DNA of 11,055 bases, taken from contig CADBNJ010000090.1 of NCBI GenBank assembly GCA_902795955.1, positions 1 through 11,055 on the forward strand, read 5' to 3'. A program made the position numbers and the translations under genes. The notes beneath the pieces were generated by a model, which searched no databases, was not told where the DNA came from, and was given only the letters and a program-made list of their open reading frames with translations. Source of the stretch: Oscillospiraceae bacterium (lineage in GTDB: Bacteria > Bacillota > Clostridia > Saccharofermentanales > Saccharofermentanaceae). Numbering within the stretch: the stretch's first letter is position 1; the number at the start of each line of letters is the position of its first letter. Positions 6,866-11,055 of the stretch are shown here, in pieces.

Positions 6866-8974
6866 TCAGTTATCCCCTTCCCCGTCCTTAAGATCCTTCT
6901 GCTGCCTGATCTTCTCCTGTGCTTTCCTGGCTTCGGCAGTATTGGAATATAAGGGCCTCGGATTATATGTATTTGACTTCTGGAGGTAACCGTTCACAAC
7001 AACCGGAGCGTCAGGATCGGCATTATCGTCTGCCTTGCCGGAGGTTCCCTGAGCCCTTATCCTGACTATCATGACGACTATAACGGCCGCAGCAGCGATA
7101 CCTATAACAGCCAATATCACGATAAGAACAGTATTGCTCCCGGACGGAGCACCGGACAGATCAGCAGATGCCGGCACCGCCGTATAAGGTGCGGGCTGTG
7201 ACGCAGACGGCCCGACGGATTCCCCGCCTGCAGACGGATCAGCCGCAGAAGCGGTCTGTCCGGCCGGCGCAGGATCGTTCTTGAATCCGTTCCAGTCTGA
7301 CAACGCTATGCCGTTATTCCCGAGGGGGACCTTATGGTCGAGGCCTACAAACTTGCCGTTATCATCGATCCACAGCACCTCCTTGACGAAAGCGTATTTC
7401 TCCTCGTCCCACGTCTTGAAATCATCCTTGACCAGTCCGCCCGTATCCCCGGAATTGGCGTTATAGCACCAGAACGTGAAGTTCAGCCTCTTCTCGGAGA
7501 TGAGCTGTCTGAAGTAAGTCATCCATGTCAGGTTGTCACCCTGCATGAAGCCTCCCCACTCGCCGATAAATACGGGTGCGATATTCTCCTCGACTATGTA
7601 GAGCCAATAGTCATGCCATGCATCCTTGTACAGTGATTCATACGAGAATCCGCCCTCGAACCAGGGCTGCTGATACACGAGCGGACCATAGTCATGGACA
7701 GAATAAACGACCTGCTTATTGCGCTCTTCCGACCCCAGATCTATCGGGTCTTTGCGGACACCCATGAGGTTGGCGCCCCACCAGGTAATGTTGTAGTCAT
7801 TCTTATCAGTCGATGTAAAATTATTGGTCTTGATATCGGTCGGATATGCCTCGATACCTTCTATCACAATAAGCGCGCGAGGATTCTTGTCCAGTATGGC
7901 ATTAGCCGTATCTTCGGCAACCGCTTTCCAGTTGTTGACATCTTTGGAGTCATTCCATATCGCTATGGTCTGTTCTCCCGCCTTCCCGTGAGGCTCGTTC
8001 TTCAGGTCATAGGCAACGATCGTATCGTCGTCCTTGTAGCGGTCAGCGATCCACACAAGCGCTTCCTTGAACTGCTCCGTACTTATCTTGTCCGTGTACC
8101 AGACAGGATGGTTATGCCCTGCGGCATCAGTATTTGCCGAGTGGATGTCGATCATTACCTTCATGCCGTACTCTTCACAAAGATCCAGAACATGATCAAA
8201 GATCTGAAGGCTGTTCATCCCGTTAAGATCGGAATTTAACGCCTGATTATAATTCGCATTCGGATAATTGCCGCTCTTCCACTGAAGCAGGAGTTCTGCC
8301 GATATCGGAAGTCTCAGGATATTAAATCCCCTGTTTGCTATCCCCTCAAGGCTCTCCTTGAGATTGCAGTTCCACACCCCGTCAAAGAGGTTGGTGCCCG
8401 TGTTATAGCCGAACCAGTTGCACCCTGTCATCCACACTTCGTTGCCGTTCATGTCGACTATCTTATTGCCGTCTGTCGTAAGCCAGTCATCACCCTGAAC
8501 CGAGTCGACATGCGCTCTGGAAGGCCCGTCCGGGGGTGCTGCATCGGATACGGGAGCGGGCGTCACATTGCTTCCGCCGCCTGATGAACTGCCCTGTCCG
8601 CCGCCGGTGATCGAGATGAACTTGGCGCTCTTGACGCCCGATCCGTCCACCTGGATCCCCACGTTGCCGTCAAATCCCCAGTTGTTGGGACCTGATGACG
8701 AACACGTGGCGATGACCTTATTGCCGTCTACTTTGTAGGTGTCAAATCCCCATCCGGAAGCGGACTTGATCTTGCCGGAGAACTCGACGGTTACGGTGAT
8801 CGAGCCGTATCCGGAGCATCCGGACAGCTTCAGCGTGATCTGGCCGCCCGAGCCCCATGTATTGACGTTGTCGACCTTTGCCGCAGGTGCAGCGAGCACC
8901 GCGAACTTCAAAACACTGCAAAGCAAAACAGCAGTGATAAACACCGTAAAAAAACGAATGAGCCTGTTATTCAT
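6866..8974 (-). CDS. Secreted, membrane-anchored GH5 endo-beta-1,4-glucanase with N-terminal beta module
   Basis: A 702-residue cellulase. Regions: signal peptide at about 1-29; a module at about 33-123 with Trp40, [10 protein letters not shown] and two Cys (53, 91) that may pair; a Gly/Ser linker; a GH5 barrel at about 160-540; a Pro/Ser/Ala linker; a membrane helix at about 614-637 followed by R-I-R; and a 65-residue cytosolic tail. Catalytic signs are Arg221, His278 in DIHS, Asn326-Glu327-Pro328 (acid/base), His427 and Tyr429 in VHDYG, Glu472 in IGEWGG (nucleophile) and Trp502. Segments such as NWFGYNT, LKNEPHG and [11 protein letters not shown] resemble subfamily GH5_1 endoglucanases. It should hydrolyse cellulose or mixed beta-glucan outside the cell while tethered to the membrane. 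The ATG follows the dCMP deaminase stop by one base and has AAGGTG just upstream. The tail contains R-P-L-Y-S-N, which recalls the neighbour's repeat motif. Confidence 0.93.
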   Translation of the reverse strand: MNNRLIRFFTVFITAVLLCSVLKFAVLAAPAAKVDNVNTWGSGGQITLKLSGCSGYGSITVTVEFSGKIKSASGWGFDTYKVDGNKVIATCSSSGPNNWGFDGNVGIQVDGSGVKSAKFISITGGGQGSSSGGGSNVTPAPVSDAAPPDGPSRAHVDSVQGDDWLTTDGNKIVDMNGNEVWMTGCNWFGYNTGTNLFDGVWNCNLKESLEGIANRGFNILRLPISAELLLQWKSGNYPNANYNQALNSDLNGMNSLQIFDHVLDLCEEYGMKVMIDIHSANTDAAGHNHPVWYTDKISTEQFKEALVWIADRYKDDDTIVAYDLKNEPHGKAGEQTIAIWNDSKDVNNWKAVAEDTANAILDKNPRALIVIEGIEAYPTDIKTNNFTSTDKNDYNITWWGANLMGVRKDPIDLGSEERNKQVVYSVHDYGPLVYQQPWFEGGFSYESLYKDAWHDYWLYIVEENIAPVFIGEWGGFMQGDNLTWMTYFRQLISEKRLNFTFWCYNANSGDTGGLVKDDFKTWDEEKYAFVKEVLWIDDNGKFVGLDHKVPLGNNGIALSDWNGFKNDPAPAGQTASAADPSAGGESVGPSASQPAPYTAVPASADLSGAPSGSNTVLIVILAVIGIAAAAVIVVMIVRIRAQGTSGKADDNADPDAPVVVNGYLQKSNTYNPRPLYSNTAEARKAQEKIRQQKDLKDGEGDN

Positions 8975-8975
8975 A

Positions 8976-9455
8976 TCACACCTTGAGAGTTATCTCTTTG
9001 TCGCCCGGAACGTATCTCGTATATGTCACTCCCGCGCTGTCGAGCATCTTGCGGGCAGCAACCTCCATGTCCATGTCATGGTACTTGTCGTCGAGGTAGA
9101 TTATGTGCTTAACGCCTTTCTGGATGATGGCCTTGGTACACTCGTTACAAGGGAAAAGCGTAACGTACACCGTCGTTCCGCGCAGGTCTGACGCCTTGCA
9201 GTTGAGGATCGCATTAAGCTCGGCATGACATACATAGGCATACTTCGTATCGAGCATCGCGCCCTCCCTCTCCCATGGGAATTCATCGTCGGAGCATCCC
9301 ATCGGCATGCCGTTATATCCCACTGACAGGATATGCTTGTTATCGTCGATAATGCATGCTCCCACCTGTGTCCCGGGGTCCTTGCTCCTCTTGGCCGCAA
9401 GCTGTGCAACACCCATAAAGTATTCATCCCAAGTGATGTATCCGTCTCTCTTCAT
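8976..9455 (-). CDS. Deoxycytidylate (dCMP) deaminase
   Basis: A 159-residue cytidine/deoxycytidylate deaminase fold enzyme that converts dCMP to dUMP, feeding thymidylate synthesis in the cytosol. The zinc site is visible: His77 and the catalytic Glu79 in CHAELNAI, plus Cys103 and Cys106 in PCNEC. The substrate-loop segment [16 protein letters not shown] (46-61) closely resembles that of characterised dCMP deaminases and favours this over tRNA or riboflavin deaminases. I chose the ATG at 9455 over the GTG at 9470, because GGGAGGT lies six bases before the ATG and the GTG falls within that site. It is the middle gene of a three-gene run, 31 bases after the BaiN-type oxidoreductase and one base before the cellulase. 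Its metabolic job has no obvious link to cellulose, so the operon position looks like co-transcription rather than pathway logic. Confidence 0.93.
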   Translation of the reverse strand: MKRDGYITWDEYFMGVAQLAAKRSKDPGTQVGACIIDDNKHILSVGYNGMPMGCSDDEFPWEREGAMLDTKYAYVCHAELNAILNCKASDLRGTTVYVTLFPCNECTKAIIQKGVKHIIYLDDKYHDMDMEVAARKMLDSAGVTYTRYVPGDKEITLKV

Positions 9456-9461
9456 AATGCT

Positions 9462-9468
9462 ACCTCCC
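9462..9468 (-). promoter_or_regulatory. Ribosome binding site deciding the dCMP deaminase start
   Basis: GGGAGGT on the minus strand, six bases before the ATG at 9455. It overlaps the in-frame GTG at 9470, which argues against that longer start. Confidence 0.85.
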
Positions 9469-9486
9469 ACTGTCTTACAGTTAATC

Positions 9487-10689
9487 TTACCCTACAATAC
9501 TCTTTACGGCAAGGTGAGCCGACGCCGCCGCGAAAGCCAGGTTATACCCGCCGCTGATGCCGTCAACATCGGTGTTCTCGCCGATCACGTACAGCCCCGG
9601 AACTATCTTGGAACCGAAGCTCTTACGGTCAAGTTCAGACAGTTCCACTCCGCCTCTGGTGCAGTATGAGGAATTGATGTCAGGCGCCTCTTCTATGTCA
9701 AATCTGAATCCCTTGAGTCTTCCGAGGATCTTCTTCCGCTCCGCCGAAGTGATACCTGAGCATTTGATCTGCGGGTCATCGAGCAGCGATTCCGCCAGTC
9801 TCCTGGGCACCAGGGAAGCAAGAGCCGTGGCAAACAACGCCTTGGGCCTTGCATCTATCAGCTCCGTCAGGTCCCTGTCAGTTATGTCCTTTGCAAAGTC
9901 TGCCAGGATATAAGTATCATCAGGCCTTGCAGGGATCTCACGTGAGAGTTCCATGACTGAAGGTCCGGAGATGCCTTTGTGAGTAAAGAGCAGGTCACCT
10001 TCGGATAAAGCTTTCCTTGTCCCGCGGTCATACAGCGTCAGGATTACACCCGGGACAGTAACTCCGGCGAGAGGGCCGCAGAACTCCGGAGATGTGTTTA
10101 CGGTTGCAAGAGCTGCGGCGGGCTTTACTATGCTGTGTCCCAGTGCCGAAGCCAGCTTGAATCCCGCCCCGTCCGAGCCCGTATGAGGATAGCTCATGCC
10201 CCCGCAGGCAAGGATGACATACTTTGCCTTGACCATGCTGCCGTCTTCTGAAACGATCTCAAAAAGGGCGTCATCCTTCCTGATCGAGACGCACTTAAAC
10301 CCCGTGATCATCCTGTCTTTACCGATATAGCGGACCAGTCCGTCCCTGATGTCGGATGCCTTGTCCGACACGGGGAAAACACGGTCATTCTCCTCCGTCT
10401 TGAGCTTTATCCCCACTTCATCTTCGATGAATCTGACACATGATGAAGGCGGAAAAGAATTGATCGCGGGATATACAAAATTGGATGCTTCGTGATAGCC
10501 GTGCTTAAGCTCCCGGGGTTCCTTGAGATTGGTTATGTTGCACCTGCCGTGGCCCGTGATAAGGAGCTTTAAGCCGCATTCCGGGTTCCTCTCGAGAATG
10601 ACAGGATCAGCCCCGTTCATCTTAAGAAAACACCCGGCAAAAAGACCTGCCGCTCCGCCTCCGATCACAGCCACACCGGCCTCTCTCAT
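9487..10689 (-). CDS. NAD(P)/FAD-dependent oxidoreductase, BaiN/RdsA (HI0933-like) family
   Basis: A 400-residue flavoprotein, the usual length for the HI0933/BaiN/RdsA family. The FAD-binding GGGAAG is at 10-15, with Glu33 ending strand two (ILERN); GHGRCNITN is at 46-54, ACGGMSYPHTGSDGAG at 161-176, LLFTHKGISGPSVMELSR at about 233-250, and the second FAD site with TRGGV, LYVIGENTDVDGISGGYNLAFA at about 344-387. Family members are cytosolic; some reduce steroid or bile-acid double bonds, but most have no proven substrate and the bai-specific role should not be assumed. I chose the ATG at 10689 because GGAGG lies eight bases upstream; the ATG at 10713 would add eight residues that include the ribosome site. 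It is first in the run with dCMP deaminase and cellulase, behind a promoter with a perfect TATAAT. Confidence 0.92.
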   Translation of the reverse strand: MREAGVAVIGGGAAGLFAGCFLKMNGADPVILERNPECGLKLLITGHGRCNITNLKEPRELKHGYHEASNFVYPAINSFPPSSCVRFIEDEVGIKLKTEENDRVFPVSDKASDIRDGLVRYIGKDRMITGFKCVSIRKDDALFEIVSEDGSMVKAKYVILACGGMSYPHTGSDGAGFKLASALGHSIVKPAAALATVNTSPEFCGPLAGVTVPGVILTLYDRGTRKALSEGDLLFTHKGISGPSVMELSREIPARPDDTYILADFAKDITDRDLTELIDARPKALFATALASLVPRRLAESLLDDPQIKCSGITSAERKKILGRLKGFRFDIEEAPDINSSYCTRGGVELSELDRKSFGSKIVPGLYVIGENTDVDGISGGYNLAFAAASAHLAVKSIVG

Positions 10690-10697
10690 TCTGTCAC

Positions 10698-10702
10698 CCT
10701 CC
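10698..10702 (-). promoter_or_regulatory. Ribosome binding site deciding the BaiN-type oxidoreductase start
   Basis: GGAGG on the minus strand, eight bases before the ATG at 10689 and downstream of the alternative ATG at 10713. Confidence 0.85.
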
Positions 10703-10730
10703 GCTGAAATCATCAGGAATCATATGGGTG

Positions 10731-10760
10731 ATTATACAACAGGGCCGGACCGAATGTTAT
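10731..10760 (-). promoter_or_regulatory. Sigma-A-like promoter for the oxidoreductase-deaminase-cellulase run
   Basis: A perfect TATAAT lies at 10731-10736 on the minus strand. An ATAACA at 10755-10760 is a four-of-six -35 match at 18 bases spacing. Transcription would start near 10724, about 35 bases before the ATG at 10689. It is divergent from the plus-strand promoter candidate 30 bases away. Confidence 0.55.
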
Positions 10761-10789
10761 CCATTTGTAAAATAGCTGTAGCATTACAT

Positions 10790-10798
10790 TGGTATACT
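10790..10798 (+). promoter_or_regulatory. Extended -10 promoter candidate for the truncated plus-strand gene
   Basis: TGG followed directly by TATACT (10793-10798) matches the extended -10 pattern TGnTATAAT with one mismatch. No convincing -35 box is visible at the right distance, which is tolerable for extended -10 promoters. It would start a leader of about 24 bases. TATAAA at 10801-10806 is an alternative. Confidence 0.4.
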
Positions 10799-10828
10799 TG
10801 TATAAATAATAAATTAAAGGTGATAACT

Positions 10829-11055
10829 ATGCTTGCAACCGTTTACTTGATCATTTCTGCCGTGTTCGGCTTAACTCTGGTAAATTTTGCAGTGCCTGAC
10901 GTAAGGCGTCTATATGTGGCGTGCGCACCCTCCAAAGAAGCGGTATCCACCATTCCAAATACATTGTTCACTGTTCCGGCCGGCATATTAGTCGGCATCA
11001 TAACGACCGGATTCATCAACTATTACACGATCCTCGGGCTGTCTTATTTCATGGA
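10829..11055 (+). CDS. N-terminal part of an unrecognised membrane protein (runs off the window)
   Basis: The frame opens with an ATG at 10829, has AAAGGTG about eight bases upstream and stays open for 75 codons to the window edge. The visible residues give a hydrophobic helix at about 3-22 (VYLIISAVFGLTLVNFA), a short polar stretch with P-D-V-R-R-L-Y and A-P-S-K-E-A (about 23-42), and a second hydrophobic segment from about 46 on that includes VPAGILVGIITTGFI. This is a polytopic membrane protein start; the polar stretch carries the positive charges and is probably cytosolic. I do not recognise the family from this fragment; a membrane glycosyltransferase is one possibility. It diverges from the BaiN-type oxidoreductase gene. 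Confidence 0.7.
   Translation, partial: MLATVYLIISAVFGLTLVNFAVPDVRRLYVACAPSKEAVSTIPNTLFTVPAGILVGIITTGFINYYTILGLSYFM

Noticed and set aside
9487..10689. Bile-acid pathway role from the BaiN name
   Set aside because: The family is widespread and mostly uncharacterised, and no other bile-acid gene is present here.

Overview
The window looks like chromosome of an anaerobic, plant-fibre-degrading Gram-positive bacterium, probably class Clostridia. The evidence is strong GGAGG-type ribosome sites, sigma-A-like promoters with TATAAT boxes, intermediate base composition, a GH5 cellulase, a DUF6056 membrane protein and a BaiN/RdsA flavoprotein. This placement is inference; nothing here fixes genus or family. 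There are nine genes: eight complete on the minus strand and one truncated on the plus strand at the right edge. I see no RNA gene, insertion sequence, CRISPR array or phage gene.

Right part (about 6866-10736, minus strand): a promoter with a perfect TATAAT box leads into a tight three-gene run. It encodes a BaiN/RdsA-type FAD oxidoreductase, then a dCMP deaminase, then, one base later, a secreted GH5 endoglucanase. The cellulase carries an N-terminal beta-rich module and is fixed in the membrane by a C-terminal helix followed by a short cytosolic tail. A partial membrane-protein gene diverges on the plus strand from 10829.

The gap 6738-6865 holds a short hairpin with a T-run on the plus strand, a 9-base direct repeat and a good minus-strand promoter. 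Bases 1-51, beyond the last minus-strand gene, show nothing I can name. No gene-free stretch exceeds 140 bases.

Left part (52-6807, minus strand): that promoter starts a five-gene run with overlaps or short gaps. The first product is an 827-residue type I membrane protein with a signal peptide, an extracellular module resembling the cellulase's N-terminal module, a Pro/Thr linker, one membrane helix and a cytosolic Pro/Ala-rich tail of about 530 residues with repeated short motifs. It is followed by a DUF6056 polytopic protein, a short-chain dehydrogenase, an SCP2-like small protein and a sialate-O-acetylesterase-like protein in which the usual catalytic His is Tyr.

Most interesting is the pairing of two adjacent membrane proteins with the same plan: an outer module of similar pattern, a linker, one membrane helix and a cytosolic tail. 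The large tail has four copies of a K-R-P-x-x-Y/F-S motif and the cellulase tail has one R-P-L-Y-S-N site. I propose, as inference only, a membrane-displayed cellulose-binding and hydrolysis system whose inner tails could be bound by a common cytosolic partner.
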